A stretch of DNA of 64,000 nt from positions 310,001 through 374,000 of the forward strand of contig NZ_UFXX01000002.1 in the NCBI RefSeq assembly GCF_900447535.1, in the 5' to 3' direction. This stretch comes from Dermacoccus nishinomiyaensis (GTDB taxonomy: Bacteria > Actinomycetota > Actinomycetes > Actinomycetales > Dermatophilaceae). The position numbers and the translations under genes were made by a program. The notes beneath the pieces were generated by a model. It searched no databases, had not been told where the DNA came from, and was given only the letters and a program-made list of their open reading frames with translations. Within the stretch, counting starts at the first letter, position 1; every line of letters starts with the position of its first letter. Below are positions 1-9,336 of the stretch, in pieces.

Positions 1-608
1 TCTCGATCGGCGGCCCGCAGCTGCTCGTCAAGACGATCGAGACGAACACCGGCATCCACATCGACAACTACATGGAGATCGGTTTCGGCGGGTTCGCCTC
101 CGTCGTCGACGCCGTCGGCGGTGTCAACATCTGTGTCGCCCGCGACATGAACGACCCCAAGGCCCACATCAACCTCAAGAAGGGGTGCCAGCAGATGGAC
201 GGGCCGACGGCCCTGGGGTACGTGCGAGCCCGTTATTCCGACCCGGAGGGCGACCTCGGGCGCGCCAAGCGTCAGCGTCAGTTCCTCGCGGCGCTCATGA
301 AGGAGATCAGCTCGCCCTCCAACCTGCTCGTGCCGTGGAGGCTCAAGGGCCTCGGCGAATCGGGCGCGCAGGGGCTCTCGGTCGACAAGGGCATGTCGAT
401 GATGCAGGGCCTGCAGACGATGTGGAACCTCAAGAAGTTCTCCGGAGACGGCGGCAACTCCGTCGTCGTGCCCACCGGCAACGCGGCGCTGCCCACCCCC
501 GCCGGCGAGGCCGTCGAATGGGACGCGACGCGTTCGGCCGAGCTGTTCAAGGCCATCAAGGAGAACGGCGACACCTCCTCCTTCGTCAAGAAGACGACGG
601 CGAACTGA
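1..608 (+). CDS. LytR-CpsA-Psr (LCP) family protein, C-terminal part
   Basis: This is the 3' part of a gene that begins upstream of the window; the frame is open from base 3 and gives about 201 residues. LCP proteins are membrane-anchored enzymes that transfer undecaprenyl-linked polymers such as teichoic acids or arabinogalactan onto peptidoglycan on the outer face of the membrane. The family signature is visible: a GFASVVDAVGGV stretch, a paired-Cys region (NICVARD to GCQQMDG), then ALGYVRARYSDPEGDLGRAKRQRQFL with the conserved Arg residues of the polyprenyl-phosphate pocket. The N-terminal membrane helix is not in the window. A hairpin terminator follows the stop. Family call is firm; the polymer transferred is unknown. 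Confidence 0.9.
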   Translation, partial: SIGGPQLLVKTIETNTGIHIDNYMEIGFGGFASVVDAVGGVNICVARDMNDPKAHINLKKGCQQMDGPTALGYVRARYSDPEGDLGRAKRQRQFLAALMKEISSPSNLLVPWRLKGLGESGAQGLSVDKGMSMMQGLQTMWNLKKFSGDGGNSVVVPTGNAALPTPAGEAVEWDATRSAELFKAIKENGDTSSFVKKTTAN

Positions 609-620
609 ACCTCGTGACGG

Positions 621-648
621 TGGCCTCACCCCGCTCGGGGTGGGGCCA
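621..648 (+). terminator. Hairpin terminator after the LCP gene
   Basis: A 12-bp stem (621-632 with 637-648, one G-U pair) closes a 4-nt loop 13 nt after the stop codon. It is very GC-rich and lacks a clear U-tract, as is common in actinobacteria. Confidence 0.6.
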
Positions 649-769
649 CCCTCGTCGGTCGGTGTCGCCTGAGAGCGGTGGGACGACGAGGCGCGTCGTC
701 GGCCGGCGGGGAACAATCCACCCCAACTGGTGGTTGGTGCTGTCATTCATCCCCACGAAGGAGATCACC

Positions 770-1363
770 ATGAAGATCGCAGTGTTCGGCGCCACGGGCA
801 TGCTCGGCTCGGCCATCGTCAGCGAGGGTGGCTCGCGCGGCCACGAGATCGTCAGCGTGTCGACGCGGCCCGGTGCGGGTGACGTCGTCGCCTCGATCGA
901 GGACACGGACGCCGTCGTCCGCCTCGCGAAGGACGTCGACGCAGTCGTCGTCTCGGTGCCGCCCGCACGCTCGACGAGCGCCGAGGCGTGGCTCGCGGCG
1001 CACGAGCGTCTTGCGGCGACCCCGCTCGAGGCCCGCCTGTTCATGGTCGGCGGCGCCGGTAGCTCGCTCGACGCGAACGACCGTCCGCTGCTGGAGGGCG
1101 AGGATTTCCCCGCCGACTTCCGTCCCGAGGCGGAGGCCGCGAGCACGGCCCTCGCGATGTTCCGGAACGGTTCGCCCGAACCGACCTGGACGATTGTCTC
1201 CCCCGCTCCCGTCCTCGCCCCCGGCGAGCGCACGGGCCACTACGAGACGTCCGACGACCACATGATCGGCGTGAGCGTCTCGAGCCAGGATCTGGCCGTA
1301 GCGATCATCGACGAGCTCGAGAACCCCCGGCATTCGAACAAGCGGTTCGTCGTCTCCAACTGA
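770..1363 (+). CDS. NAD(P)-binding Rossmann-fold protein (NmrA / NAD(P)H-binding type)
   Basis: A 197-residue protein that starts directly with a dinucleotide-binding fold: MKIAVFGATGMLGSAIVSE contains the GxxGxxG motif of atypical short-chain dehydrogenases (NAD(P)H-binding family, PF13460-like). The ATG at 770 is chosen because an AAGGAG ribosome-binding site lies 6-7 nt upstream and the motif begins at residue 7; the frame is open further upstream but only in noncoding-looking sequence. Such proteins are often NADPH sensors or small reductases and epimerases. No catalytic YxxxK motif is obvious, so substrate and reaction are unknown. The gene is monocistronic between two hairpins. Confidence 0.8.
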   Translation: MKIAVFGATGMLGSAIVSEGGSRGHEIVSVSTRPGAGDVVASIEDTDAVVRLAKDVDAVVVSVPPARSTSAEAWLAAHERLAATPLEARLFMVGGAGSSLDANDRPLLEGEDFPADFRPEAEAASTALAMFRNGSPEPTWTIVSPAPVLAPGERTGHYETSDDHMIGVSVSSQDLAVAIIDELENPRHSNKRFVVSN

Positions 1364-1455
1364 CGCCACTCCTGTCCGTGACGCGGCCGGCAGGACACCG
1401 GGTCGCCCCGTGAGGAAGAATATCGGTGCGTCGTCGCAGCGCGCGAGGCACGGAG

Positions 1456-1501
1456 GACGAGTGCGGGCCGCAGCTGAGGTCAGCTGCGGCCCGCACTCGT
1501 C
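1456..1501. terminator. Bidirectional terminator, 22-bp perfect stem
   Basis: 1456-1477 and 1480-1501 are exact reverse complements with only two bases between them. It lies between the 3' ends of the Rossmann protein (+) and the acyl-CoA dehydrogenase (-), so it can serve both. Confidence 0.75.
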
Positions 1502-1514
1502 GTCAGGGCTGGGT

Positions 1515-2684
1515 TCAGTAGCCCTTGAGTACCGCGCGGCCCATGACGAGACGCTGGATCTGGTTGGTGCCTTCGTAGATCTGCGTGATCTTCGCGTCGC
1601 GCATCATGCGCTCGACGGGGAAGTCCTTGACGTAGCCGGCGCCGCCGAGCAGCTGGACGGCGTCGGTCGTCACCTCCATCGCGACGTCGGAGGCGAAGCA
1701 CTTCGCAGCGGCGCCGAAGAACGACAGGTCGGCGTCCTGACGCTCCGACTTCGCGGCCGCGACGTAGACCATCTGACGGGCCGTCTCGACCTTCATCGCC
1801 ATGTCGGCGAGCATGAACTGGATGGCCTGGAACTCGGCGATGGCCTTGCCGAACTGCTGACGCTCCTTGACGTAGCCGACGGCGTAGTCGAGCGCGCCCT
1901 GCGCGATGCCGACGGCCTGCGCACCGATCGTCACACGCGTGTGGTCGAGGGTGCGCAGCGCGATCTTGAGGCCCTCGCCCTCGGCGCCGACGATGCGGTC
2001 GGCGGGGATGCGGCAGTTGTCGAAGTGCAGCTCGCGCGTCGGCGAACCCTTGATGCCGAGCTTGCGCTCGGGCTCACCGAAGCTGAAGCCCTCGTCGCTC
2101 TTCTCGACGACGAACGCGGAGATGTTGCGCCCGCGCTCACCCTCGGGGTCGGTGACGGCGAGGACCGTGTAGAACTCGGATTCGCCGGCGTTCGTGATCC
2201 ACGATTTCTGGCCGTTGAGGACGTAGTGGTCGCCGTCGCGCTTGGCCTTCGTCTTCATCGACGCGGTGTCGGAACCGGCCTCGCGCTCGGACAGACCGTA
2301 GGAGAACATCGCCTCACCGGAGGCGAGCTTCGGTAGGTACTTCGCCTTGATCTCCTCGCCGCCGCCGAGGATGACGGGCATGGAGCCGAGCTTGTTGACG
2401 GCCGGGATGAGCGAGGAGCTCGCGCAGACGCGGGCCACCTCCTCGATGACGATGCACGTGCCGAGGGCGTCGATGCCCATGCCGCCGTACTGCTCGTCCA
2501 CGTGCGGCGCCTGCATGCCGGCCTCTATCAGGGCGTCGAGGGCCTCCTGCGGGAAGCGCGACTTGTCGTCGACGTCGGCCGCGTGCGGCGCGATCTTGTT
2601 CTCGCAGACGGGGCGGATGGCCTCGCGGAGCGCCTCGTGCTCCTCGGAGATCTTGTAGAGGTCGAAGTCAGGGTTAGCAGCCAT
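1515..2684 (-). CDS. Acyl-CoA dehydrogenase
   Basis: A 389-residue FAD enzyme of the usual family length. It oxidises an acyl-CoA to the trans-2-enoyl-CoA and passes electrons to ETF. Visible signatures are YGLSEREAGSDTASMKTKA (FAD and substrate contact loop near residues 135-152), TNAGESEFYTVLAVTDP, QFGKAIAEFQAIQFMLADM, QLLGGAGYVKDFPVERMMRDAKITQIYEGTNQIQR with the catalytic-base Glu in YEGT, and a C-terminal helix. Chain-length specificity cannot be read from sequence. A TAGCAT hexamer 6 nt before the ATG suggests a leaderless transcript. Gene faces the upstream Rossmann gene across a shared terminator. Confidence 0.93.
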   Translation of the reverse strand: MAANPDFDLYKISEEHEALREAIRPVCENKIAPHAADVDDKSRFPQEALDALIEAGMQAPHVDEQYGGMGIDALGTCIVIEEVARVCASSSLIPAVNKLGSMPVILGGGEEIKAKYLPKLASGEAMFSYGLSEREAGSDTASMKTKAKRDGDHYVLNGQKSWITNAGESEFYTVLAVTDPEGERGRNISAFVVEKSDEGFSFGEPERKLGIKGSPTRELHFDNCRIPADRIVGAEGEGLKIALRTLDHTRVTIGAQAVGIAQGALDYAVGYVKERQQFGKAIAEFQAIQFMLADMAMKVETARQMVYVAAAKSERQDADLSFFGAAAKCFASDVAMEVTTDAVQLLGGAGYVKDFPVERMMRDAKITQIYEGTNQIQRLVMGRAVLKGY

Positions 2685-2690
2685 ACCGGC

Positions 2691-2696
2691 ATGCTA
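2691..2696 (-). promoter_or_regulatory. -10 element of the acyl-CoA dehydrogenase gene (leaderless)
   Basis: TAGCAT on the minus strand lies 6 nt before the ATG at 2684, with no Shine-Dalgarno sequence between. Confidence 0.5.
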
Positions 2697-2731
2697 CCCG
2701 CCAGTACGTCGCGGCGGCAGCCCCTCTCCGT

Positions 2732-2783
2732 CGATGTTGCCCGGGTTTCGGGGCGCCGGCGCCGCCAGGCCCGGGCAACATCG
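2732..2783 (-). terminator. Terminator downstream of purE
   Basis: 14-nt arms 2732-2745 and 2770-2783 are exact reverse complements; the 24-nt interior itself contains a small GGCGCC palindrome. It follows the purE stop by 7 nt. Confidence 0.6.
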
Positions 2784-2789
2784 GGGCAC

Positions 2790-3407
2790 TCAGGCCTGAC
2801 GTCCGGCGACCTCGCGCCGCAGCGCCTCGCCCTTGGCGTGGGCCTCGTCGCGCAGGCTCGCCTGGAACTGCATCATCTGGGCGGCGATGCGACACGCCTC
2901 GTCCGAGTCACCGACGCCGAGGATGCGCGCCGCGAGCAGGCCCGCGTTGCGCGCACCACCGATCGAGACCGTCGCGACGGGCACGCCGGCGGGCATCTGG
3001 ACGATCGACAGCAGCGAGTCCATGCCGTCGAGGTGTTTCAGCGGCACGGGCACCCCGATGACGGGGAGCGTCGTGACCGACGCGAGCATGCCCGGCAGGT
3101 GCGCCGCTCCCCCGGCGCCGGCGATGATGACGCGCAGGCCGCGCTCCGCGGCGCGGGTGCCGTACTCGACCATCTCGTGCGCCATGCGGTGCGCCGAGAC
3201 GACGTCGGCCTCGTAGCCGATGCCGAACTCGTCGAGGACATCGGCGGCCGCGGACATCGTCGGCCAGTCCGAGTTGCTGCCCATGACGAGCCCGACGACG
3301 GGCGCCTTCGCCGGCTGCGTCGCGCTCGTGGGGGTCGTCGAGCTCGTGGCCGGGGTCGCCGAACCCGCAGCGTTCGTCGTCACGTCGGGGGTGGTCGCGT
3401 CGCTCAT
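2790..3407 (-). CDS. purE: N5-carboxyaminoimidazole ribonucleotide mutase PurE
   Basis: Converts N5-CAIR to CAIR in de novo purine synthesis in the cytoplasm. The 205-residue product contains the class I PurE core: [15 protein letters not shown] (residues 37-51) for phosphate binding, SAHRM (71-75) with the catalytic His, and [14 protein letters not shown] (97-110). Residues 1-34 are an Ala/Thr/Ser-rich extension absent from short PurE proteins, so a start closer to the core is possible. The ATG overlaps the purK stop by 4 bp, so the two are translationally coupled. Confidence 0.96.
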   Translation of the reverse strand: MSDATTPDVTTNAAGSATPATSSTTPTSATQPAKAPVVGLVMGSNSDWPTMSAAADVLDEFGIGYEADVVSAHRMAHEMVEYGTRAAERGLRVIIAGAGGAAHLPGMLASVTTLPVIGVPVPLKHLDGMDSLLSIVQMPAGVPVATVSIGGARNAGLLAARILGVGDSDEACRIAAQMMQFQASLRDEAHAKGEALRREVAGRQA

Positions 3408-4639
3408 TCGGTCACCGTTCCTTGGAGGTAGTCACAGGCGTGGCGGGCTCGTGCGCGCAGGCCGACGAGGTCGTCGCCGAAGACGTTGACGTGCCCGATC
3501 TTGCGGCCGGGGCGCACACCCTTGCCGTAGAGGTGGATCTTGAGGCCGGGATCACGTGCCATGAGGTGCTTGTAGGTGGGGTACAACTCCTCGTACTCGC
3601 CGCCGAGCACGTTGCCCATGACCGTCCACGGTGCCCGCGCGCGCGTGTCGCCGAGGGGCAGGTCGAGGACGGCGCGTAGGTGCTGCTCGAACTGACCGGT
3701 GACGGAGCCGTCCATCGACCAGTGTCCCGAGTTGTGCGGGCGCATCGCGAGCTCGTTGACGACGAACTCGCCGCCGCCGACGTCGAACAGCTCGACGGCC
3801 ATGACGCCCGTGACGTCGAGTTCGCGCGCGATCGTGATGGCGGCGGAGGTGATGCGTTCGGCAGCGTCGTCGCTCAGGTCCGGGGCGGGGGCGAGGACCT
3901 CGGTGCAGATGCCGTCGACCTGAACGGTCTCGACGACGGGCCACACGGCGACCTGGCCGCTCGGGCTGCGCGCGATCATGACGGCGATCTCCCGCTCGAA
4001 CGCGACGGCCTCCTCCGCGAGCAGCGGCGCGCCGTCAGCCTGCGCGAACCAGGCGTCCGCGTCGTCGGGGGTGCGCACGAGCATGACGCCCTTGCCGTCG
4101 TACCCGCCCGTCGGGGTCTTGAGCACGAGCGGCCAGCCATGCTGTTCGCCGAACGCGCTCAACTCGTCGCTCGTGGAAACGGGAGCCCAGGCGGGGCACG
4201 GCACGTCGAGGTCGCTGAGGCGCTGACGCATCGCGAGCTTGTCCTGGGCGAAGCGCAGCGCACTCGGGCGCGGGTGCAGCGCGACGCCGTCGGCCTCGAG
4301 CGCAGCGAGCACGTCGGCGGGCACGTGCTCGTGATCGAACGTCACGACGTCGCACCCGCGTGCCCACTCGCGCACCTGCTCGGCGTCGCGGTAGTCACCG
4401 ACAGGCGCATGCGGCACGACGAGCGCGGCTGCGGCGTCGTCGGACTCGGCGAAGACGGACAACGTCAGCGCGAGCTCGGCCGCGGGGGCGGCACACATGC
4501 GGGCGAGCTGGCCGCCGCCGATGATGCCGACGACGGGAAATCCGCCCGGCGCGCGGCGCGCCTCGCGGGCGGGCTGGGTGTCGGGCGTCGCAGCGTCCGG
4601 CTCGGTGGCGTTGCGCGCATGGGGCTGGGGTTGGTTCAC
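3404..4639 (-). CDS. purK: N5-carboxyaminoimidazole ribonucleotide synthase PurK
   Basis: ATP-grasp enzyme that carboxylates aminoimidazole ribonucleotide with bicarbonate and ATP, feeding PurE. In the 411 residues are an N-terminal [11 protein letters not shown] (about 38-48), the ATP-grasp region [28 protein letters not shown], and the metal-binding [21 protein letters not shown]. The GTG at 4639 is favoured because TAATCT lies 6 nt upstream (4646-4651), fitting leaderless initiation; the first 33 residues are low complexity. Forms the purK-purE operon with a 4-bp overlap. Confidence 0.96.
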   Translation of the reverse strand: MNQPQPHARNATEPDAATPDTQPAREARRAPGGFPVVGIIGGGQLARMCAAPAAELALTLSVFAESDDAAAALVVPHAPVGDYRDAEQVREWARGCDVVTFDHEHVPADVLAALEADGVALHPRPSALRFAQDKLAMRQRLSDLDVPCPAWAPVSTSDELSAFGEQHGWPLVLKTPTGGYDGKGVMLVRTPDDADAWFAQADGAPLLAEEAVAFEREIAVMIARSPSGQVAVWPVVETVQVDGICTEVLAPAPDLSDDAAERITSAAITIARELDVTGVMAVELFDVGGGEFVVNELAMRPHNSGHWSMDGSVTGQFEQHLRAVLDLPLGDTRARAPWTVMGNVLGGEYEELYPTYKHLMARDPGLKIHLYGKGVRPGRKIGHVNVFGDDLVGLRARARHACDYLQGTVTE

Positions 4640-4645
4640 GCGCCA

Positions 4646-4651
4646 AGATTA
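4646..4651 (-). promoter_or_regulatory. -10 element of purKE (leaderless)
   Basis: TAATCT on the minus strand, 6 nt before the GTG at 4639. Confidence 0.5.
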
Positions 4652-4684
4652 TCCGGCGGATTCGTCACGCGCGTGGCGCGGTCG

Positions 4685-5512
4685 TCAGGCGGGCGTCGCC
4701 GGGTGGGCGAGGCCCACCCCCACCGACTCGAGGGCCTCGCCCTCGCGCCGCGTCAGGACGAAGCCCGCGCCGCGCACCGTCTCGATCTGCCACTGCCCGC
4801 CCGTCGCGACCCGCAGCTTGGGGCGCAGCTTGGCGATGTGCATGTCGACCGCCTTGGGTGTGCCACGCCACTGGCCCGTCCACAGCGCCGCCTCGAACTC
4901 TGCGCGACTGACGACGTCATCCCGCCCGACGAGCACCCCCATGACGATGGCTTCCTTCGCGGTCATCACCGCCCGCCCGCCGGCGCCGACAAGCTCGCGC
5001 CGCGCCGCGTCCACGTGGGGTGGGCTCCCCTCGGCGGCGTTCGCCACCAGCCGCGGTCCGCCCTGCGCCCGGTTGACCCGGCGCACCGCGGCGCTGACCC
5101 GCGCTTCGAGCTCCGCCGGCGTGATCGCGCACGAGATGACGTCGTCGGCCCCCGCGTCGAGCAGCGCGACGGTCGCGGCCGCGCGTTCGACGTCCCCGAC
5201 GAGCGCCGCGTCGTCGAGCACAGCGACGAACGCCACACCCGGATGCCGGCGGGAAGAGGTGCGCACGGCGGCGGCGCTCTCGCGCACCCCGTCGGGCGCG
5301 GCCGTGGCGCCGCCGCCCAGGTCGGCGTCGCCGTCGACGCGGCGGCAGTTCGCCGCGAAGACGATGCACGCGGTCGCCGTTCCGACGGATTCGGGCGTCA
5401 CGGTTTCGAGCGTGCCCTCCACGGTGCGGACCGAGAGGTGTGCTGCGTGGCTCATGCGCATGAGAGCCGTGTCGTCGCCGAAACCCCCGCGGGCGACCAG
5501 GACGTCGTTCAT
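4685..5512 (-). CDS. Winged-helix (OmpR/PhoB-type) transcriptional regulator with degenerate receiver
   Basis: 275-residue putative DNA-binding regulator. The C-terminal ~95 residues match an OmpR/PhoB winged helix: VMTAKEAIVMGVLVGRDDVVSRAEF, then GTPKAVDMHIAKLRPKL (recognition helix) and IETVRGAGFVLTRREGE (wing). The N-terminal half has the layout of a response-regulator receiver (VAFVAVLDDAALVGD, LLDAGADDVISCAITPAELEARV) but no convincing phospho-acceptor Asp/Lys set, and no histidine kinase is adjacent. The ATG at 5512 is preferred over GTG at 5518 because TATAGT lies exactly 7 nt before it. Targets unknown; it lies next to a nucleotidyl cyclase. Confidence 0.8.
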   Translation of the reverse strand: MNDVLVARGGFGDDTALMRMSHAAHLSVRTVEGTLETVTPESVGTATACIVFAANCRRVDGDADLGGGATAAPDGVRESAAAVRTSSRRHPGVAFVAVLDDAALVGDVERAAATVALLDAGADDVISCAITPAELEARVSAAVRRVNRAQGGPRLVANAAEGSPPHVDAARRELVGAGGRAVMTAKEAIVMGVLVGRDDVVSRAEFEAALWTGQWRGTPKAVDMHIAKLRPKLRVATGGQWQIETVRGAGFVLTRREGEALESVGVGLAHPATPA

Positions 5513-5519
5513 GAGCACG

Positions 5520-5525
5520 ACTATA
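5520..5525 (-). promoter_or_regulatory. -10 element of the winged-helix regulator (leaderless)
   Basis: TATAGT on the minus strand, 7 nt before the ATG at 5512. It overlaps the alternative GTG start closely enough to make that start unlikely. Confidence 0.5.
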
Positions 5526-5713
5526 GGCAGCCCGGCATACCCTGCGGTGCCTTGCGGACCGACGAATTGTCAGTTGCCCATCCAGCCGACTTGACAGAAA
5601 TGTATACAGCAGGGCTTTGTCGCCGAATCGTCACCTGGCGTTCACCCGCAGGCGTCCGACGCCCGATCCGTCCAGCAGGATTCGTCCTGAGCAGAGTGCT
5701 TCAGAAAGGTCCG

Positions 5714-6715
5714 TCAGAGCAGGATCCAGGCCGCGCTGAGGCCGATACCCGCGAGTTCCAACGGTTCGTGCGCGCGCAGCGTCGACTCCGGGTCGTGACG
5801 CAGCGCGTCGGCCGTTGCCTCGTCGACGAGGATCTGACTCGCCGCGGCGGCGTTCGTCAGGCGTGCGGCGCGGTTGACCGTCGTGCCGTAGATGTCGCCG
5901 AGACGCGCGAGCACACGACCCGTCGACAGACCCACGCGCATCTGCGGCAGCAGGTCGTCGACCTCCGACATCTCCTTGAGCGCACGCGCGATGCGCGAGG
6001 CGCCCTCCGGGTCCTGGTGCGAGAAGAGGATCTCGTCACCGACCGTCTTGACGACGGCGCCCCCGTGCTCGCTGACGATGTCCGAGGCGACCGCCTCGAA
6101 CCGCGTGACGAGCGCCGCGAGATCACTCTCACTGAGCTGACGCGCGAGGCGCGTGAAGGAGACGAGGTCGGCGAAACCGACGGTGCGCACGACACCGAGG
6201 TGCGTCTCGGGCTGCGCGTCTGCCAGCAGGCGCGCGAGGGCGACGCCGACGTTGCGGCGCCACACGTAGAGGAGCAACGGCTCGAGGTCGTCGACGAGGC
6301 TCGCCATCTCCTCCGCTGCGGCGCGGGCGAGGGGCTTGCCGCCGCGCGGGCCGCCGTCACGCTGCGCGAGCATGTCGACGACGAGTTGCACCTGCCACAT
6401 CGCGAGTCGATCGGTCGTGCGCCCCAGCGCACGCGCCAGCCCGAGGAGGGTGTCGACGTCGAGATCGTGCGCGGCCGTCATCGCGGACACCGCGCGCAGG
6501 GCGTCGAGGTCGGTGTCGGAGAACGCGACGTCCGCCTCACGCGAGTTGGCGAAACCGAGAGCGCGCCACACGCGACGGGTGTCGTCGGCGTCGACCCCGG
6601 CGTGCGTCGACAGGTCACGGCGCTTGTAGCGGCGCGGCGCGCCCATGAGGCGTCGCTCGACCGCGTCGATGAACATCGAATCGTCGGAATCGAGGTGGGA
6701 CACCGGGTCAGCCAT
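5714..6715 (-). CDS. Class III adenylate/guanylate cyclase
   Basis: Makes a cyclic nucleotide (probably cAMP) from NTP. About 333 residues: an N-terminal all-helical regulatory region (1-175, resembling the autoinhibitory half of mycobacterial Rv1264-type cyclases) and a C-terminal catalytic domain. Numbering from the GTG start, D184 in GFADLVSFT and D228 in VGDEIL are the metal ligands, K224 precedes the second, and N282/R286 in TTVNRAARL stabilise the transition state. No membrane helix was seen, so it is soluble. GTG (6718) and ATG (6715) are adjacent; an AGAAGG site lies just upstream. It sits between birA and the winged-helix gene, all on the same strand. Confidence 0.88.
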   Translation of the reverse strand: MADPVSHLDSDDSMFIDAVERRLMGAPRRYKRRDLSTHAGVDADDTRRVWRALGFANSREADVAFSDTDLDALRAVSAMTAAHDLDVDTLLGLARALGRTTDRLAMWQVQLVVDMLAQRDGGPRGGKPLARAAAEEMASLVDDLEPLLLYVWRRNVGVALARLLADAQPETHLGVVRTVGFADLVSFTRLARQLSESDLAALVTRFEAVASDIVSEHGGAVVKTVGDEILFSHQDPEGASRIARALKEMSEVDDLLPQMRVGLSTGRVLARLGDIYGTTVNRAARLTNAAAASQILVDEATADALRHDPESTLRAHEPLELAGIGLSAAWILL

Positions 6716-6742
6716 CACGTCTCGCCTTCTGCCTCGTACCGA

Positions 6743-7669
6743 TCACTCGTCGGCGTTCCGCCCGTGTGGCTCGCCGGCCTCCGCGCGGCCGCCCAGGCGG
6801 GCATGCACGACGTCCGCCACCGAGTACGCCATCGTAGGCGCTGAGCCTGGACGCTCGCCGGGAGCGGTCGTCACGAGCCGCCCGCCGTCGTCGATGCCGA
6901 CGCCTCGCCGCCGCGCCACCTTGCCGTCGGGGGTGTGCACGTCGACGAGGCTGCCGATCGTGCGACAGTGTCGACGCACGCTCTCGCGGGCGGCCGCGAG
7001 CACCACGGGTTCGCACCAGGCACGCGCGGCACGGGCGACGTGCGCAGCGACGGCCGCGAGCACCTCGTCACGCGCGGCGTCCAACCCGACGAGTGACGTC
7101 GACGTCGCCGTGTCGACGGGCAACTCGCCGCGCTGCTGAGCCACGTTCACCCCGACGCCCGCGACGACGAGGTTGCCCGACGCCACCTGACACAGGACGC
7201 CGGCGACCTTGCGCCAGTCGCCGCTCGCCCCGCCGGTGCCCGGGCCGGCGTCGGCGTCGGCGCCGCTCTCGACGCCGTCGTCATCCCACACCAGGACGTC
7301 GTTGGGCCACTTCGTGACGAACTCGACGTCCGCCCCGCGCTCGTCGGCCAGCTGCGCGAGGGCGGCGCGCACGGCGTCACCGACGAACAACGGCACCCAA
7401 CCCCACGTCGCCGCGTCCCGTGGCAGCGGCAGCGTCATCGAGACGGTGACGGCGGCGCCCGCGGGCGTCACCCAGGCCCGATCGAGGCGTCCGCGCCCGG
7501 CGCGCTGGCGATGGGCGGCCACGAGGTGCCAGCGCTCGGCGGCGTCGAGGGCGACCACATTCGTCGAATCGACCTCGTCGAACAGGTCGACGCGAGCCCA
7601 CCCGTCGGCACGCAGATCCCGCGCCATCCCTGGCGAAAAGGCTACTGACGAGTTCGTGTTCGAGGTCAC
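6743..7669 (-). CDS. birA: Biotin--[acetyl-CoA-carboxylase] ligase BirA
   Basis: Activates biotin to biotinyl-AMP and attaches it to the carboxyl carrier lysine (the carrier in this window is the alpha subunit at 23385). 308 residues without an N-terminal HTH, so not a BirA repressor. Seen are [25 protein letters not shown] (adenylate-binding GRGR loop), KWPNDVLV with the conserved Lys, and VAGVGVNV. Divergent from the acyl-CoA carboxylase beta gene with only 23 bp between the starts. The GTG at 7669 has TAACCT 6 nt upstream, supporting it; an alternative ATG lies at 7627. Confidence 0.93.
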   Translation of the reverse strand: MTSNTNSSVAFSPGMARDLRADGWARVDLFDEVDSTNVVALDAAERWHLVAAHRQRAGRGRLDRAWVTPAGAAVTVSMTLPLPRDAATWGWVPLFVGDAVRAALAQLADERGADVEFVTKWPNDVLVWDDDGVESGADADAGPGTGGASGDWRKVAGVLCQVASGNLVVAGVGVNVAQQRGELPVDTATSTSLVGLDAARDEVLAAVAAHVARAARAWCEPVVLAAARESVRRHCRTIGSLVDVHTPDGKVARRRGVGIDDGGRLVTTAPGERPGSAPTMAYSVADVVHARLGGRAEAGEPHGRNADE

Positions 7670-7675
7670 GTGACA

Positions 7676-7681
7676 AGGTTA
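7676..7681 (-). promoter_or_regulatory. -10 element of birA, overlapping the divergent promoter
   Basis: TAACCT on the minus strand, 6 nt before the GTG at 7669. Its last two bases are shared with the plus-strand hexamer at 7680-7685. Confidence 0.5.
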
Positions 7682-7685
7682 GGCT
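7680..7685 (+). promoter_or_regulatory. -10 element of the acyl-CoA carboxylase beta gene (leaderless)
   Basis: TAGGCT lies 7 nt before the ATG at 7693. It overlaps the divergent birA hexamer by two bases. Confidence 0.5.
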
Positions 7686-7692
7686 GTCGCCC

Positions 7693-9336
7693 ATGACGCT
7701 CGACGACGTGCCCCCGGACACCTCCCTCGATCTGCACACCACGGCCGGAAGGTTGAAGGATCTGGCGAACCGCACGGAGGAGGCGGTGCACGCCGGTTCG
7801 GCCCGCGCGGTGGAGAAGCAGCACGCCAAGGGCAAGCTGACGGCTCGTGAGCGCGTCGAACGGCTGCTCGACGAGGGCTCGTTCGTCGAACTCGACGCCC
7901 TCGCGCGTCACCGCTCGACGCAGTTCGGGCAGGACAAGAACCGCCCCTACGGTGACGGCGTCGTCACCGGCTACGGCACGGTCGACGGGCGCACGGTCTG
8001 CGTGTTCAGTCAGGACTTCACGGTCTTCGGCGGCTCCCTCGGTGAGGTCTTCGGCGAGAAGATCTGCAAGGTCATGGATCTCGCGATGAAGCTCGGCGCA
8101 CCCGTCATCGGCATCAACGACTCGGGCGGCGCGCGCATCCAGGAGGGCGTCGTCGCGCTCGGTCTCTACGCCGAGATCTTCCGTCGCAACGTGCACGCGA
8201 GCGGTGTCATCCCGCAGATCTCGCTCGTCATGGGCCCCTGCGCCGGTGGCGCCGTCTACTCCCCCGCGATCACCGACTTCACCGTCATGGTCGATCAGAC
8301 GTCGCACATGTTCATCACCGGCCCTGACGTCATCAAGACGGTGACGGGTGAGGACGTCGGCTTCGAGGAGCTCGGCGGCGCGCACACGCACAACTCGCGC
8401 TCCGGCGTCTCGCACTACATGGCGAGCGACGAGGACGACGCGATCGAGTACGTCAAGGCGATGCTCGGCTACCTGCCGAGCAACAACATGGACCCGGGGC
8501 CCTCGTTCGAGGTCACCGCCGACCTCGAGATCACCGACGCCGACCGCGCGCTCGACACGCTCGTGCCCGATTCGGCGAACCTCGCCTACGACATGAACGA
8601 CGTCATCGCCGCCGTCGTCGACCCCGCGGATCCTGACGATGCGGGCTCCGGCCCCGACTTCCTCGAGGTGCAGCCGCTGTTCGCACCCAACATCATCTGC
8701 GGGCTCGCGCGCGTCGAGGGGCACAGTGTCGGCATCGTCGCGAACCAGCCGGCTCAGCTCGCCGGCACGCTCGACATCAACGCGAGCGAGAAGGCGGCGC
8801 GTTTCATCCGCTTCTGCGACTCGTTCAACATCCCGATCCTCACGCTCGTCGACGTGCCCGGCTTCCTGCCCGGTACCGACCAGGAGTGGGGCGGCATCAT
8901 CCGCCGTGGCGCGAAGCTGCTCTACGCCTACGCGGAGGCGACGGTGCCGCTCGTCACCGTCATCACGCGCAAGGCGTACGGCGGTGCGTACGACGTCATG
9001 GGGTCCAAGCACCTCGGCGCCGACATCAACCTCGCGTGGCCGACGGCGCAGATCGCCGTCATGGGTGCGCAGGGCGCGGCCAACATCGTGTACCGCAAGG
9101 AGCTGACGGCGGTCGCCGAGAACGGCAGCGCCGAGGACGTCGAGAAGCGTCGCGCGCAGCTCATCGCCGAGTACGAGGACACGCTCGCCAACCCGTACAT
9201 CTCAGCCGACCGCGGCTACGTCGACGCGGTCATCCCGCCGCACGAGACGCGCGTCCAGGTCGTCAAGGCGTTGCGGGCGCTGCGTCACAAGCGCGAGGAC
9301 CTGCCGCCCAAGAAGCACGGAAACATCCCGCTGTGA
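7693..9336 (+). CDS. Acyl-CoA carboxylase beta subunit (carboxyltransferase; PccB/AccD type)
   Basis: Transfers CO2 from carboxybiotin to acetyl- or propionyl-CoA, giving malonyl- or methylmalonyl-CoA for lipid synthesis. 547 residues, the normal length for the biotin-dependent carboxyltransferase family. Diagnostic segments: [17 protein letters not shown], the first oxyanion region [30 protein letters not shown], and in the second half [33 protein letters not shown] plus [16 protein letters not shown]. The stop overlaps the GTG of the epsilon subunit. The biotin carboxylase partner is at 23385. Acetyl versus propionyl preference is not decided here. Confidence 0.95.
   Translation: MTLDDVPPDTSLDLHTTAGRLKDLANRTEEAVHAGSARAVEKQHAKGKLTARERVERLLDEGSFVELDALARHRSTQFGQDKNRPYGDGVVTGYGTVDGRTVCVFSQDFTVFGGSLGEVFGEKICKVMDLAMKLGAPVIGINDSGGARIQEGVVALGLYAEIFRRNVHASGVIPQISLVMGPCAGGAVYSPAITDFTVMVDQTSHMFITGPDVIKTVTGEDVGFEELGGAHTHNSRSGVSHYMASDEDDAIEYVKAMLGYLPSNNMDPGPSFEVTADLEITDADRALDTLVPDSANLAYDMNDVIAAVVDPADPDDAGSGPDFLEVQPLFAPNIICGLARVEGHSVGIVANQPAQLAGTLDINASEKAARFIRFCDSFNIPILTLVDVPGFLPGTDQEWGGIIRRGAKLLYAYAEATVPLVTVITRKAYGGAYDVMGSKHLGADINLAWPTAQIAVMGAQGAANIVYRKELTAVAENGSAEDVEKRRAQLIAEYEDTLANPYISADRGYVDAVIPPHETRVQVVKALRALRHKREDLPPKKHGNIPL

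Noticed and set aside
5591-5608. Strong promoter with TTGACA and TATACA
   Set aside because: The two hexamers are only 6 bp apart and the orientation (+) leads into the antisense strand of the cyclase; no 16-18 bp spaced -10 was found.
3680-6844. 1054-codon open frame on the plus strand
   Set aside because: It lies antisense to purK, the winged-helix regulator, and the cyclase, all of which have clear domain motifs; a typical high-GC shadow.
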